Source: Gammaproteobacteria bacterium
Lineage (GTDB): Bacteria; Pseudomonadota; Gammaproteobacteria; Thiotrichales; Thiotrichaceae
Direction: 5' to 3'
NCBI GenBank assembly: GCA_018822845.1
Contig: JAHJJD010000127.1
Coordinates: forward strand, 1 to 64,000
DNA: 64,000 bases
In this document: in pieces, positions 45,696-55,517 of the stretch
Position numbering within the stretch: the first letter of the stretch is position 1
How the letters are laid out: every line of letters starts with the position of its first letter
Notes under the pieces: model-generated
What the model was told of the DNA's origin: nothing
Databases searched by the model: none
The model's input: the letters and a program-made list of their open reading frames with translations, nothing else
Made by a program: the position numbers and the translations under genes

Positions 45696-46280
45696 TCAGG
45701 AATATGACGGTTTGCACGCTCCTGGAATGCGCCCAAAGCCAATCAGCTTGCGCTCCCAGTAACCCGCCAGTTTATCGGTAGTAATCGCCTTACCGGTACG
45801 TGGCGCATGCACAAATTTTTCATTGCCAAGATAGATGCCCACGTGGCTGACGCGCCGACCTGATGTATTAAAAAATACCAGATCGCCTTTGGTAGCCTGC
45901 TGCCTTGGCACCTTGACGGCTGCATTATATTGGGCCGCCGCAGTACGTGGAATACCCACGCCCGCACCCTGACCAAATGCATACTGGGTCAAACCACTGC
46001 AATCGAAGCCTGTTTTGGGGCTTTCACCACCCCAGCGATACATCTTGCCTTGCTGCTTCTGCGCATTCCATACCACACGATCCACCAGCGTTACACTACG
46101 CTGTTCGGTTGGCAGCCTGGAAACTGAAGCAGACTGATTTTTTGCATGAGCCAGTTGGACGGCATACTTGCCAGCCTTGTTTGCGTCAGAGGTCTTGGTG
46201 TTCTCACCACAACCAGCCAACATTAAAGCAGCAAGCCCCATCGAACAAAGGGCAAAAGATTTCACACTAACACTACTCAT
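45696..46280 (-). CDS. NlpC/P60 family cell wall lipoprotein
   Basis: A 194-residue lipoprotein with lipobox LAGC (residues 21-24) and a C-terminal NlpC/P60 peptidase domain (about 70-190). The catalytic Cys is in FDCSGL, the His in SHVGIYLG, and a third polar residue is in VHAPRTG. It should cleave peptide cross-links or stems of peptidoglycan at the outer membrane. The gene stands alone. The 284 bp upstream (46281-46564) are AT-rich and hold no gene that I can see. Confidence 0.94.
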   Translation of the reverse strand: MSSVSVKSFALCSMGLAALMLAGCGENTKTSDANKAGKYAVQLAHAKNQSASVSRLPTEQRSVTLVDRVVWNAQKQQGKMYRWGGESPKTGFDCSGLTQYAFGQGAGVGIPRTAAAQYNAAVKVPRQQATKGDLVFFNTSGRRVSHVGIYLGNEKFVHAPRTGKAITTDKLAGYWERKLIGFGRIPGACKPSYS

Positions 46281-46564
46281 AATTAATCAATGACCTTCCC
46301 ACGGTACGAAACTCAAGAAGTCCATTTGAGGAAAAAAGCGTCTTCCCGACGCAGACGTTACCTTACAAGTCATTTATCCAAAATACAATGCCGATTATCA
46401 ACATTTGATCAGTTTCTAATATTGAAAGTTTCAATTGTATTAAATACGCCAAGGGCGTCTCAAAAATACCACAAGCCCATTAATTAGCCAGACTGATTAA
46501 TAAATCGGAATATTTGAATATATTAATATTTAATTCAGGAAGCATCCATGAAAAGCATGGCAAC

Positions 46565-47377
46565 TTAAAGGCTACCAGTGTTTCGACCGTAAAAAATTTC
46601 CTTCATTTCTTTACGCAACTGTATTTCAATCTGCTTTAAATCACGCTCAAAGTAATCATTCTTTCCCAAACCAAACAGGTAGTTATCCAATTCAAACTCT
46701 TTCAGCATCATCTTGGTGTGGAATATGTTTTCCTGGTAAACATTTACATCAAGCATGGAGTAGGCGCGCTTGGTCTCCGGCGACAGGAAGTTCTGGATTG
46801 AGTTTATTTTATGATCAATGAAGTGCTTTTTACCCTTCACGTCACGGGTAAAGCCGCGCACCCGGTAGTCCATAATGACAATGTCTGACTCTAGACTATG
46901 TATTAAATAATTCAATGCCTTCAACGGCGAGATTCGTCCACAAGTGGAAACGTCAATATCGGCACGGAATGTACTGATGCCGTTGTCCGGGTGGCTTTCC
47001 GGATAGGTGTGCACTGTCAGATGGCTCTTGTCCAGATGCGCTACCACATCCTCCGGATAGGGGCCGGGCCGGGCTGAAGTGGAAAGCCTCTCTTCAGGAA
47101 TGATCTGCTCCTCGGATACCAGAATGGTGACGCTGGCACCCTGCGGATCATAGTCCTGCCGTGCCACATTCAGTATATTGGCACCGATGATGTCAGCCAC
47201 ATCCGTCAGGATATTGGTCAGGCGGTCTGCATTGTACTCTTCATCAATGTAAGCAAGATATTCCTCACGATGAGCCGGACTTCGTGCATAGCAGATGTCA
47301 TATATATTGAAGCTCAGGGTTTTGGTCAGGTTATTGAACCCGTGCAGACGGATCTGCTTCTGATGACGCTCAACCAA
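46565..47377 (-). CDS. speD: S-adenosylmethionine decarboxylase proenzyme
   Basis: A 270-residue class 1A (E. coli type) AdoMet decarboxylase that makes the aminopropyl donor for spermidine. The autocleavage site is Lys117-Ser118 in AHLDKSH; the serine becomes the pyruvoyl group. [11 protein letters not shown] and YYGRN-like ends match the family. The start is a TTG at 47377 with AAGAGGG nine bases upstream; no in-frame ATG fits the conserved N-terminus. No speE lies beside it in this window. Confidence 0.95.
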   Translation of the reverse strand: MVERHQKQIRLHGFNNLTKTLSFNIYDICYARSPAHREEYLAYIDEEYNADRLTNILTDVADIIGANILNVARQDYDPQGASVTILVSEEQIIPEERLSTSARPGPYPEDVVAHLDKSHLTVHTYPESHPDNGISTFRADIDVSTCGRISPLKALNYLIHSLESDIVIMDYRVRGFTRDVKGKKHFIDHKINSIQNFLSPETKRAYSMLDVNVYQENIFHTKMMLKEFELDNYLFGLGKNDYFERDLKQIEIQLRKEMKEIFYGRNTGSL

Positions 47378-47486
47378 CGCTCGTGGCCCTCTTGCAAAAA
47401 TACCAAAAAAGCTCCGGCTTACCCGGACGGTAACATGGATGCGAACTATGCAAGACTATACCCCCGCATGCAAGTGAATTTGCACC

Positions 47487-47906
47487 TCAATCCGCTTCCC
47501 GCACTTCAAAATCATGAGTAACTTCAGCCGTTTTCGCCAGCATGATGGAAGCGGAACAATACTTCTCTGCTGACAGTTTGACAGCACGTTCCACCTTGTC
47601 CGCCGCCAGGTTACGGCCAGACACGATGAAATGCAGATGGATGCGGGTAAACACCTTGGGCTCCTTGTCGGCGCGCTCGGCTTCGATTTCCACTTCACAA
47701 TCCACGATATGCTGCCTGGACTTTTGCAGGATCAGCACCACATCGAATGACGAACACCCACCCAACCCCAGCAACAGCATTTCCATTGGGCGCACACCCA
47801 GGTTGCGCCCACCCAGCTCTGGCGGCCCATCCATCACAACGGAATGGCCACTGCCAGACTCCCCAACAAAACTCATGTTATCCAACCACTTGACTCTGGC
47901 TTTCAC
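47487..47906 (-). CDS. OsmC family protein (YhfA-like)
   Basis: A 139-residue OsmC/Ohr-superfamily protein of the YhfA branch. GVRPMEMLLLGLGGCSSFDVV carries the first catalytic cysteine and EKYCSASIML the second, as expected for a thiol-dependent peroxidase. GTG 47906 is taken as start because AAGGAG precedes it by seven bases and E. coli YhfA begins at the same place. It lies downstream of no clear partner and is divergent from the DUF465 gene. Confidence 0.9.
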   Translation of the reverse strand: MKARVKWLDNMSFVGESGSGHSVVMDGPPELGGRNLGVRPMEMLLLGLGGCSSFDVVLILQKSRQHIVDCEVEIEAERADKEPKVFTRIHLHFIVSGRNLAADKVERAVKLSAEKYCSASIMLAKTAEVTHDFEVREAD

Positions 47907-48029
47907 GGCTTGCTCCTTGTATAGCGAAAGGCCGATTCTAGCAGATATGTACGGGCTTTGACTTAACTCACAACAACCAACCCGGCACCCTGCTAGGCTG
48001 ACCATGTAAACAAAAAAGGAGAGTAACCA

Positions 48030-48275
48030 ATGTTTGGCGAATCACATGATCTGGCTGTAGAGTTTCCTGAATACAAAGAACAAATCCACAACCTGAAGAT
48101 GGAGGATCGGCATTTTGCCCGCCTGCTTGAGGAATACAATGATGTCGATGCACAGCTAAACAGGATCGGGCAGGAAATCGAAGTCCATGCTGACGATTTT
48201 GTGGAAAGCCTGAAGTTTCGCCGCCTGCACCTGAAGGATGAACTGTACGGCATACTCCAACAAACGACAGCCTGA
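48030..48275 (+). CDS. YdcH family (DUF465) small protein
   Basis: An 81-residue, mostly helical DUF465 protein of unknown function. It contains HDLAVEFPEYKEQIHNLKMED and the family's conserved RRLHLKDELY near the C-terminus. A GGAGAG ribosome-binding site precedes the ATG. Its stop abuts the convergent gshB gene with no space. Confidence 0.93.
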   Translation: MFGESHDLAVEFPEYKEQIHNLKMEDRHFARLLEEYNDVDAQLNRIGQEIEVHADDFVESLKFRRLHLKDELYGILQQTTA

Positions 48276-49244
48276 TCAGGCGGCAACCATCAGCTTATTG
48301 TTGATGGCGTCAAACAACAGGCTGGCAATATTGGCGGAATAAATGTGATCCAGCTCGCGAACACAGGTAGGGCTGGTCACATTGATTTCCGTCACATAAT
48401 CCCCGATCACATCCAGCCCGACGAAGGTTAACCCCATCTCCCGCAATACTGGCCCGATTGCAGCACAGATGGCGAATTCGCGCTCAGTCAAATCCACGCC
48501 AACGCCTGTGCCACCCGCAGCAAGATTGGCACGCCCCTCGCCCTCCGCCGGAATCCTTGCCAGTGCATGAGGAAATGGCACGCCATCAATCAGCAAAATG
48601 CGCTTGTCGCCCTGCTTGAATTCCGGCAGGAAACGTTGCGCCATAACCGTGCGCCTGCCATACGCAGTAATGGTTTCCAGAATGACATTCCGGTTTGGGT
48701 CATCCTGCCTCACCTGAAAAATCATCGAGCCACCCATGCCATCCAGCGGCTTTACCACGATATGCTGCTGGGCCTCCAGAAACTCACGGATGCGCCCCAT
48801 ATCACGGGTAACGCGGGTTGGGGGGCAATACTCAGGGAACCATGCGGCAAACAGCTTTTCATTGGCCGCCCGAATACTTTCAGGCCGATTGATCACCAGT
48901 GTGCCCCGCTTTTGCGCCAACTCCAGCAAATAGGTACTGTAGATGTATTCCATATCGAAGGGCGGATCCTTGCGCATCAGAATCACCGGCAATTCGTGCA
49001 ACGGTTTGATGACAGCCTTGCCCAAGGTGTACCAGCCAGCGGGATCATCCACCACCGTTACCGGATTCATCTTCGCATATACCACCCCATCATCGGCAAA
49101 CAGGTCACCTTGCAGGATATGAAACAGGGAGTGCCCACGCCGCTGTGCTTCCAGCATCATGGCAAAGGTACTGTCTTTCTTGATATTGATGGTGCTGATC
49201 GGGTCCATAACGACTCCGACTGCATAAGGATGTGTTTGCTGCAT
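48276..49244 (-). CDS. gshB: Glutathione synthetase
   Basis: A 322-residue ATP-grasp ligase joining gamma-glutamylcysteine and glycine. The N-terminal VVMDPISTINIKKDSTFAMM, RKDPPFDMEYIY, the ATP-grasp loop KPLDGMGGSMIF and the C-terminal INVTSPTCVRE match GshB. ATG 49244 is preferred over a TTG at 49253 because AGGGG precedes it. It lies 21 bp after gpsA in the gene order secB-gpsA-gshB. Confidence 0.97.
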   Translation of the reverse strand: MQQTHPYAVGVVMDPISTINIKKDSTFAMMLEAQRRGHSLFHILQGDLFADDGVVYAKMNPVTVVDDPAGWYTLGKAVIKPLHELPVILMRKDPPFDMEYIYSTYLLELAQKRGTLVINRPESIRAANEKLFAAWFPEYCPPTRVTRDMGRIREFLEAQQHIVVKPLDGMGGSMIFQVRQDDPNRNVILETITAYGRRTVMAQRFLPEFKQGDKRILLIDGVPFPHALARIPAEGEGRANLAAGGTGVGVDLTEREFAICAAIGPVLREMGLTFVGLDVIGDYVTEINVTSPTCVRELDHIYSANIASLLFDAINNKLMVAA

Positions 49245-49264
49245 GGGTAACAACCCCTGATGGA

Positions 49265-50275
49265 TCAGAATTCCGCTTTCAGATCGCGGGAAATCAATTC
49301 GTGGACAGCCTGCCGGGGAGGAAGCCGCTCATACAGGATACGGTAAACGACTTCACAGATTGGCATTTCAACGCCAGCCATTTCAGCCAGCTTACCAATG
49401 GAACGAGCTGATTTGGCACCCTCCACCGCTTGGCCGATTTCAGCAAGGGCAGTTTCCAAATCCTTGCCCTGCCCCAGCGCCAGACCAAGGCGACGGTTAC
49501 GCGACTGATTATCGGTGCAGGTCAGCACCAGATCACCAACGCCCGCCAAGCCCATCAGGGTTTCCGGCTGCGCACCAAGTCTGGCTCCGAGACGCATGAT
49601 TTCCGCCAGACCCCTAGTCACGATGGCAACACGCGCGTTGGCACCAAAACCAAGACCATCGGAAATCCCGGCAGCAATCGCCAGCACGTTCTTGATTGCA
49701 CCGCCCAGCTCCACACCAATGATGTCCTGACTGAGGTATACACGGTAATTGGACGCCTGGAATGCCTCTGCCACCGCTTGCGCCAGTCCTGGATGGGTTG
49801 CCGCAACCGTCATGGCGGTGGGGAGACCCCGCGCGACCTCCGCCGCAAAAGTTGGCCCGGAAACTACGCCATAAGCAGAGCACTGAGGCAATTCCTCTTC
49901 CAGCACCTGATGCAGCATTTTTCCACTACCCAGCTCCAGACCTTTGGTTGCCCAAATCACCGCATCCTGCTCGCCCAACAAGGGGGCAAGCCTCGCCAAT
50001 AGGCCACGGAAGCCATGGCTTGGCACTACAACAAGATGATAATGGGAAAACGCAGCCACAGCCTGCAAGTCACTGGAGCAGGAAAGCCCATCAGGAAATG
50101 CCACACCCGGCAGGTAATAACTATTTTCACGCTGCCGGTTGATGGCATCGACATGCTCCGGGCTTATATCCCAGAGCAGCACATCCAACCCATTGCGCGC
50201 CAGTTGCAAAGCCAGCGCGGTTCCCCACGACCCGGCTCCGTAAACCGCGATGGACTGAATCTGCCTGACACTCAC
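49265..50275 (-). CDS. gpsA: Glycerol-3-phosphate dehydrogenase [NAD(P)+]
   Basis: A 336-residue NAD(P)-dependent dehydrogenase that makes sn-glycerol 3-phosphate for phospholipids. The Rossmann motif GAGSWGTALA is at residues 14-23, and the catalytic lysine lies in GAIKNVLAIAAG. The start is a GTG that overlaps the secB stop by four bases (GTGA), as in the conserved secB-gpsA pair. Confidence 0.97.
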   Translation of the reverse strand: MSVRQIQSIAVYGAGSWGTALALQLARNGLDVLLWDISPEHVDAINRQRENSYYLPGVAFPDGLSCSSDLQAVAAFSHYHLVVVPSHGFRGLLARLAPLLGEQDAVIWATKGLELGSGKMLHQVLEEELPQCSAYGVVSGPTFAAEVARGLPTAMTVAATHPGLAQAVAEAFQASNYRVYLSQDIIGVELGGAIKNVLAIAAGISDGLGFGANARVAIVTRGLAEIMRLGARLGAQPETLMGLAGVGDLVLTCTDNQSRNRRLGLALGQGKDLETALAEIGQAVEGAKSARSIGKLAEMAGVEMPICEVVYRILYERLPPRQAVHELISRDLKAEF

Positions 50276-50739
50276 GCCGGTTGCCCGGCCTTGCCCTGCT
50301 CTTCCTGCAAGCGGCGGGCGTACAAGGCGTCAAAGTTGATGGGTGACAGGTGCAATTCGGGGAAGCTGCCCTTGGATACAAGACTCGCGATCACTTCACG
50401 CGCATACGGGAACAGGATATTGGGGCAATAAGCCGCCAGCAGATGATTCAACTGTGTCTGCTCATAGCCTGTGATGAAGAACACTCCACCTTGCTTCACC
50501 TCAACCAGAAACGCTGTCTTGCCGCCACTTTTTACCGTAATGGTGATGGCGAGTTCCACTTCGAAATTATCATTAGCCAGCGTATTAACCTGGGTATTGA
50601 GATCAAGATTGGTGTCCGGATTCCAGTCCTGGGTAAAGATTGCCGGGGAATTAGGTGCTTCAAACGAGACATCCTTGACGTAAATACGCTGGATGATGAA
50701 TTGTTGTTCTGTTGTTTGTTCTTGTTGTTCTGAACTCAT
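50272..50739 (-). CDS. secB: Protein-export chaperone SecB
   Basis: A 155-residue cytoplasmic chaperone that keeps preproteins unfolded and delivers them to SecA. FIIQRIYVKDVSFEAPNSP at the N-terminus and CPNILFPYAREVIASLV are diagnostic. The frame is open upstream to 50871, but ATG 50739 gives the conserved start. It follows grxC by 4 bp, as in E. coli (rhodanese-grxC-secB-gpsA), and overlaps gpsA by four bases. Confidence 0.98.
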   Translation of the reverse strand: MSSEQQEQTTEQQFIIQRIYVKDVSFEAPNSPAIFTQDWNPDTNLDLNTQVNTLANDNFEVELAITITVKSGGKTAFLVEVKQGGVFFITGYEQTQLNHLLAAYCPNILFPYAREVIASLVSKGSFPELHLSPINFDALYARRLQEEQGKAGQPA

Positions 50740-50743
50740 TGAA

Positions 50744-51010
50744 TTATGTCCCTTTGGATGGATTGCGATTAAAAAGTAAGGTATCCAACTTGCCTGCACG
50801 ATCCAGCGCGGCCATGTCATCATACCCGCCGACATGCAGGTCACCAATAAATATCTGTGGCACCGTATCACGCCCGCTCAGCACTTCCATTTCCTGCCAG
50901 AGATCGGCATCACCACCAACATTGATCTCTTCCCAAGCCACATCCTTGCGCTTGAGCAGCATCCGGGCACGCAGGCAATACGGGCAAAAACGGGTTGCGT
51001 ACATCCGCAC
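50744..51010 (-). CDS. grxC: Glutaredoxin 3
   Basis: An 88-residue glutaredoxin with the dithiol active site CPYC at residues 9-12 and the glutathione-binding TVPQIFIGDLHVGGYDD. The start is uncertain: GTG 51010 fits the usual length, ATG 51004 is possible, and ATG 51058 would add 16 residues and overlap the rhodanese gene by 37 bp. It lies between the rhodanese and secB genes in a conserved operon. Confidence 0.93.
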   Translation of the reverse strand: MRMYATRFCPYCLRARMLLKRKDVAWEEINVGGDADLWQEMEVLSGRDTVPQIFIGDLHVGGYDDMAALDRAGKLDTLLFNRNPSKGT

Positions 51011-51021
51011 CAGCAAATGTT

Positions 51022-51447
51022 CTACCGCTTGCTGACTGGCAGGTTCGCCGATTCCCATGCCGTGATTCCTCCAGCCAGATTACTTACATCCTGAAACCCC
51101 ATCTTGGTCAACAAGTGGCAAGCATGAGCAGAACGGTTACCACTACGGCAGTAGACCAGCATGGGCTTCCCTTTCGCCTGCTCAAGCTCGCTTGCACGGC
51201 TTTTCAATTGCCCCAGAGGAATGTGTTTTGCTCCCTTGATCTTGCCACCACGCACTTCACCATCCTCACGCACATCAAGCACGACTGAGTCATCCCGATT
51301 CAAAATCTGGACAGCCTGGCTGGTATTGATTTGTTTGTATTTACGGGTGAGACGACTAAATTCTGTCCAGATGATCATGCCTAGCACGGCCACCAACCCC
51401 ATCATCAGCACTGGATGATTTCGGGCGAAAACGAGATATTCTTCCAC
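51022..51447 (-). CDS. Membrane-anchored rhodanese-like sulfurtransferase (YibN type)
   Basis: A 141-residue protein with one N-terminal transmembrane helix (about residues 14-32) and a rhodanese domain whose active-site loop is CRSGNRS (Cys near 100). It matches E. coli YibN, which precedes grxC-secB-gpsA. GTG 51447 is chosen because AAAGGG lies six bases upstream. A SqrR-type thiol sensor gene lies 96 bp upstream on the same strand, which suggests that persulfide or sulfide controls it. Confidence 0.93.
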   Translation of the reverse strand: MEEYLVFARNHPVLMMGLVAVLGMIIWTEFSRLTRKYKQINTSQAVQILNRDDSVVLDVREDGEVRGGKIKGAKHIPLGQLKSRASELEQAKGKPMLVYCRSGNRSAHACHLLTKMGFQDVSNLAGGITAWESANLPVSKR

Positions 51448-51543
51448 ATTGAACCCTTTAGCCAATAAGCAGGAGCTAAAGATATACACCAGCGAGGGGA
51501 ACGTAAACCCCCCACCACCTGATTTTAATGGCAGGAGACTGAA

Positions 51544-51906
51544 TTAGTGCGGTGCGCTACAGAAAACTTCCTGCATCATGCTGATCAAACGGAGAGTGCG
51601 ATAATCCCCAACCCGATAGTAGACGCGATTTGCATCTTTACGAGAAGCCAGAATGCCCTTGTCGCGCAAAATGGCCAGATGCTGGGAGATATTGCTTTGG
51701 GATGTACCCACATTATCAACAATGTCCTGCACACTGACTTCCTTGTCACCAAGGACGCACAGAATTTTCAGGCGTAGCGGATGCGAAATGGCCTTCAGGG
51801 AACGGGAGGCACGATCAATATCCTCTTCCTTGACCAAAACATCATCAAGCGTAAAATCACAGCTGCTGCCTAGAGCGATGCTACCCATATATTCCTCATC
51901 CAGCAT
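51544..51906 (-). CDS. ArsR/SmtB family repressor with SqrR/BigR-type cysteine pair
   Basis: A 120-residue winged-helix regulator with the recognition region SQSNISQHLAILRDKGILASR (about 69-89). Cys50 in RLKILCVL and Cys116 in MQEVFC occupy the positions of the two reactive cysteines of SqrR and BigR, with the same spacing of 66 residues. Those proteins form a tetrasulfide bridge on exposure to persulfides and leave their operator. The ArsR metal-site motif ELCVCDL is absent, which supports thiol sensing. It lies upstream of the rhodanese gene on the same strand. Confidence 0.9.
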   Translation of the reverse strand: MLDEEYMGSIALGSSCDFTLDDVLVKEEDIDRASRSLKAISHPLRLKILCVLGDKEVSVQDIVDNVGTSQSNISQHLAILRDKGILASRKDANRVYYRVGDYRTLRLISMMQEVFCSAPH

Positions 51907-52146
51907 AACAAATTATCAATACAACCACCTGCAAGCACGCGGACAATACCCGTATATTAGTATAGATAAATACAATAATATACCCTGCATGCCCCAGTGT
52001 CATCCCCAATAACAAACATTTCCAGTTTTCGGCAAATTTCCCCAGGAAATACAAGACCGAACATTACGTTGAAACAACAGATACCAAACCCACGGGCTTC
52101 TTGTGGTAGACTTTGCCTACGTAAATACCCAGAACTCTGATAAGCG

Positions 52147-53358
52147 GTGAAAGTCTACACATACCTTTGTATTTTGCTGTTGTTGCCGTGGGGAAACCTG
52201 CAAGCGGCTGATACCTCCAGGCAAAAGCAGTTACAGCGCGAAATCCGCCAGCTTTCAAATAGCCTGAATTCACAGAAAAGTGAATCCGGCACATTGCAGG
52301 CTGAAGTTACCCGGCTTGAAAAAAAGCTGGGTGATACATCACGCCAGTATTACCAGACCGAAAACAAGATTGAGAGCATCCTTGCCAAACTCCAGGACGC
52401 CAACCAGAAAAAGCTCAAACTGGAAGCAGAACTCGACACCCAGAAAGCCGGTCTTGCCCAACAGCTTCAAGCGCTTTATTCCACTGGCGGACAATCACAC
52501 CTGCGGTTGTTGCTACGCCAGGATGACCCTTCTGACATCAGCCGCACCGTGCGTTATTTCGGCTACCTGAACGAAAACAGGATTGCCCGCATCCAGAAAA
52601 TAGACAAGACATTGACGGAAATCGAAACCTTGCGCACCTCCATCGACAAGGATCGCACTTACCTGCAAGAACTGAATAGCACACTCGAACAGCAGAAAAA
52701 GGACATCGAAAGCACGCTGGCCTCGCGCTCAAGCACCCTTTCCAGGATCAAGACCGACATCAAGGGCAAGCAGGCAAAACTTGATAAACTCAAGGCCGAA
52801 GAAAGCAGGTTACAGGCGGTGATTGACCAGGTTGCACGCCAGGCAGAAGCACGCGCCACTGACAAAAAGCAGACTGAAAGCCCTACCCGGAGCAGCAGCG
52901 AAAAGGGCACGCCAAGCAAATCCAAACCATCAGAAACCCCGGTCAAAACCAGCTTCACCCCCGACAAACCATTTTCCACTTTGCGCGGCAGGCTTTCCTG
53001 GCCGGTCAGGGGAAAGATCATTCACAACTACGGCTCGGCCCGTAATGAAAAGCAACGCTGGAAAGGTGTCGTCATCTCAGCCAGCGGCGGCTCCAGCGTC
53101 AAAGCAGTGGCAAAAGGCCGGGTGGCGTTTTCCGGCTGGATGGACGGCTACGGACACCTGATCATCATTGAACATGACAACCGTTACATGAGTCTATACG
53201 GTTACAACCGCGCCGTTTACAAGAAGGAAGGAGCCATCGTGGGAGCCAATGAAACCATTGCCGCAGTAGGCAATTCGGGTGGCCGCAGCCAAGATGGGTT
53301 ATATTTCGAAATAAGACAAGGTGCCAGCCCGCAAAATCCGGCGCGCTGGTGTCGTTAA
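52147..53358 (+). CDS. envC: Murein hydrolase activator EnvC-like protein
   Basis: A 403-residue exported protein. A signal peptide (cleavage near residue 20) precedes a long coiled coil (about 22-240), a Ser/Pro-rich linker and a C-terminal LytM/M23 domain (about 280-403). The zinc ligands of active M23 peptidases are lost: LYGYN and GLYFEIR replace the histidine motifs. This is typical of EnvC, which activates AmiA/AmiB amidases at the septum instead of cleaving. The start is a GTG. ctpA follows about 180 bp downstream. Confidence 0.93.
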   Translation: MKVYTYLCILLLLPWGNLQAADTSRQKQLQREIRQLSNSLNSQKSESGTLQAEVTRLEKKLGDTSRQYYQTENKIESILAKLQDANQKKLKLEAELDTQKAGLAQQLQALYSTGGQSHLRLLLRQDDPSDISRTVRYFGYLNENRIARIQKIDKTLTEIETLRTSIDKDRTYLQELNSTLEQQKKDIESTLASRSSTLSRIKTDIKGKQAKLDKLKAEESRLQAVIDQVARQAEARATDKKQTESPTRSSSEKGTPSKSKPSETPVKTSFTPDKPFSTLRGRLSWPVRGKIIHNYGSARNEKQRWKGVVISASGGSSVKAVAKGRVAFSGWMDGYGHLIIIEHDNRYMSLYGYNRAVYKKEGAIVGANETIAAVGNSGGRSQDGLYFEIRQGASPQNPARWCR

Positions 53359-53541
53359 TCGTTGTTTTCGTATTTTCTGCAAGACAGGAAGTTGAAAAAG
53401 CTTGGCACATGCGTTGTTTTTACAACAACAAAGTGCATTTTTGCCACACAATGATACACTTGTGCGCCATGCAGGCAGGGAAAGCAGCACAATCTGTCCA
53501 CAGGGATGTCGGCAGCTCAGAAATACCAGAGAGAAAAATTT

Positions 53542-54966
53542 ATGCATACACGTTACCGCATTCTGGCTGGCACCATGGCTGGCGTACTGATAGGCGTCAC
53601 CACCAGCATCAGCCTGAATGTTTTCGCTTTCAAGCAGGCAGTTGAAACCGCCCCTCCGCTGGATGAGCTGCAACAGTTTTCCGAAGTCTATTCGCGTATC
53701 AAGGAAAGTTACGTCGAGGACGTCAAGGACAAGGATCTGATGACCAATGCCATCCGTGGCATGCTAAGTGGCCTTGACCCCCACTCAGCCTATCTGGATG
53801 AAGACGAATTCAAGGAATTGCAGGTTGGCACCAGTGGTGAATTCGGCGGGCTGGGCATTGAAGTCGGCATGGAAGACGGCTTCGTTAAGGTCATATCCCC
53901 GATCGACGACACCCCTGCACAAAAGGCAGGCTTACAGGCAGGCGACCTGATCATCCGTCTTGACGACGCCCCGGTCAAAGGCATGACCCTCAACGATGCC
54001 GTCAAACTCATGCGCGGCAAGCCCGGCACAAACATCGACCTGATGATCGTGCGCGAAGGCAAGGACAAACCGTTCAAGGTCAGCATCAAGCGCGACATCA
54101 TTCAGGTAAAGAGCATAAAAAGCCGGATGCTGGAGCCGGGTTACGGCTATGTCCGCATCACCAGCTTCCAGGCCAAAACCACCGAGGCCCTGCTGGAAGC
54201 GCTTGAGTCCCTGAAAAAGGAAAACAAGGGCAAGCTGCGCGGACTCGTACTCGACTTGCGCAACAACCCCGGTGGCGTATTGAATGCCGCTGTCGGCGTT
54301 TCCGACGCTTTCCTCGAAACCGGTAAAATCGTTTACACCGAGGGCCGGGTTGAAGACGCAAAGATGGAATACACCGCCAACAAAGGCGACTCACTGGAAA
54401 ACTCCCCGATTGTTGTGCTGGTCAACCAAGGGTCAGCTTCTGCATCCGAGATCGTGGCAGGAGCCTTGAAGGATCACAAACGCGCCCTGATTGTGGGTCA
54501 GAAAACCTTTGGCAAAGGTTCCGTACAAACCGTATTGCCACTGGATGAGAAAACTGCCGTCAAACTGACGACTGCGCGCTACTTCACACCTTCAGGCCGC
54601 TCCATCCAGGCAGAGGGCATTGCTCCAGACATCGAAGTCAAGCCACTCAAGGTTACAGAAAGCAAGGAAGAGGAAGACACATTTGACCCGCTATCCGAAG
54701 CTGATCTGAGCAAACACCTCTCCAACCCGAATGCATCTGGTCAGGAAAACACCCAGGAGCCAGCCAAACCAGAGGAAAAATCGGCGGCCACGGTAACGTC
54801 TGACGACAGCGAAGGTGCTGACGCGAAAGCCAAAGGCCCACTGGCGGAAGAGGACTACCAACTGTTCGAAGCCCTGAACATCCTCAAGGGTATGGATCTG
54901 GTATTGAACCGCACCACGACTGCTGCCCCTCCCGAAAAAGCAGCCAGTAACGACAAGGTGATGTAA
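53542..54966 (+). CDS. ctpA: C-terminal processing protease CtpA, S41 family
   Basis: A 474-residue periplasmic serine protease. It has a signal anchor (about 5-30), a PDZ domain (about 95-185) and an S41 domain with the Ser-Lys dyad: Ser in NQGSASASEIVAGA and Lys in KTFGKGSVQT. A Glu/Ser/Ala-rich region follows the catalytic domain. ATG 53542 gives a good signal sequence; the frame extends to 53506. The envC-ctpA order is conserved in many proteobacteria, and the stop shares a base with the next start (TAATG). Confidence 0.95.
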   Translation: MHTRYRILAGTMAGVLIGVTTSISLNVFAFKQAVETAPPLDELQQFSEVYSRIKESYVEDVKDKDLMTNAIRGMLSGLDPHSAYLDEDEFKELQVGTSGEFGGLGIEVGMEDGFVKVISPIDDTPAQKAGLQAGDLIIRLDDAPVKGMTLNDAVKLMRGKPGTNIDLMIVREGKDKPFKVSIKRDIIQVKSIKSRMLEPGYGYVRITSFQAKTTEALLEALESLKKENKGKLRGLVLDLRNNPGGVLNAAVGVSDAFLETGKIVYTEGRVEDAKMEYTANKGDSLENSPIVVLVNQGSASASEIVAGALKDHKRALIVGQKTFGKGSVQTVLPLDEKTAVKLTTARYFTPSGRSIQAEGIAPDIEVKPLKVTESKEEEDTFDPLSEADLSKHLSNPNASGQENTQEPAKPEEKSAATVTSDDSEGADAKAKGPLAEEDYQLFEALNILKGMDLVLNRTTTAAPPEKAASNDKVM

Positions 54967-55517
54967 TGCGCGAAGTTCTTGTACCATTGGCAGAAGGCTG
55001 TGAGGAACTGGAAGCAGTCACCATCATTGACCTGCTCCGGCGGGCAAGGCTCAATGTAACGACTGCCAGCCTTGCAGAAGGCCCGGTCAGGTGCTCGCGT
55101 GGAACAGTCTTGCTGGCTGACCGGACACTGGCCGATGTCATGGATCAGGACTTTGACCTTATCGTCCTCCCCGGCGGCCTGCCGGGGGCAGACCATCTTA
55201 ACGCTGACCCACGCATCCATCAGCTGATTGACCGGCAAGCAAAGCAGAACCGGCATATTGCCGCCATTTGCGCCGCACCCAAGGTACTGGTGACTAATGG
55301 CGCACTCAACGGGCGCAAACTAACCGCTTTCCCCGGCGCACTGGACGCCCTGGATACCAGCAAGGTCAACATCACGGACAAGCCGGTCGAAATTGACGGC
55401 AAGGTCATCACCTCCCGAGGCCCCGGCACTGCCATGGACTTCGCCCTGCAACTGATCGAAACCCTGTTGGGAAAGGCTGCCCGCGAACAGGTGGAAACCC
55501 CCTTACAACGTCCATGA
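54966..55517 (+). CDS. DJ-1/PfpI superfamily protein (YajL-like)
   Basis: A 183-residue DJ-1-type protein. The nucleophile elbow carries Cys102 in [11 protein letters not shown] and a Glu near residue 14 in LAEGCEELE. These residues are those of YajL, a covalent chaperone and redox sensor of disputed deglycase activity. It overlaps ctpA by one base and moaC by four (ATGA), so the three genes are coupled. Confidence 0.94.
   Translation: MREVLVPLAEGCEELEAVTIIDLLRRARLNVTTASLAEGPVRCSRGTVLLADRTLADVMDQDFDLIVLPGGLPGADHLNADPRIHQLIDRQAKQNRHIAAICAAPKVLVTNGALNGRKLTAFPGALDALDTSKVNITDKPVEIDGKVITSRGPGTAMDFALQLIETLLGKAAREQVETPLQRP

Noticed and set aside
46281..46564. A small gene or sRNA in the AT-rich gap before the NlpC/P60 gene
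   Set aside because: The gap has no start-to-stop frame with a ribosome-binding site and no convincing hairpin or promoter pair, so I report no feature there.
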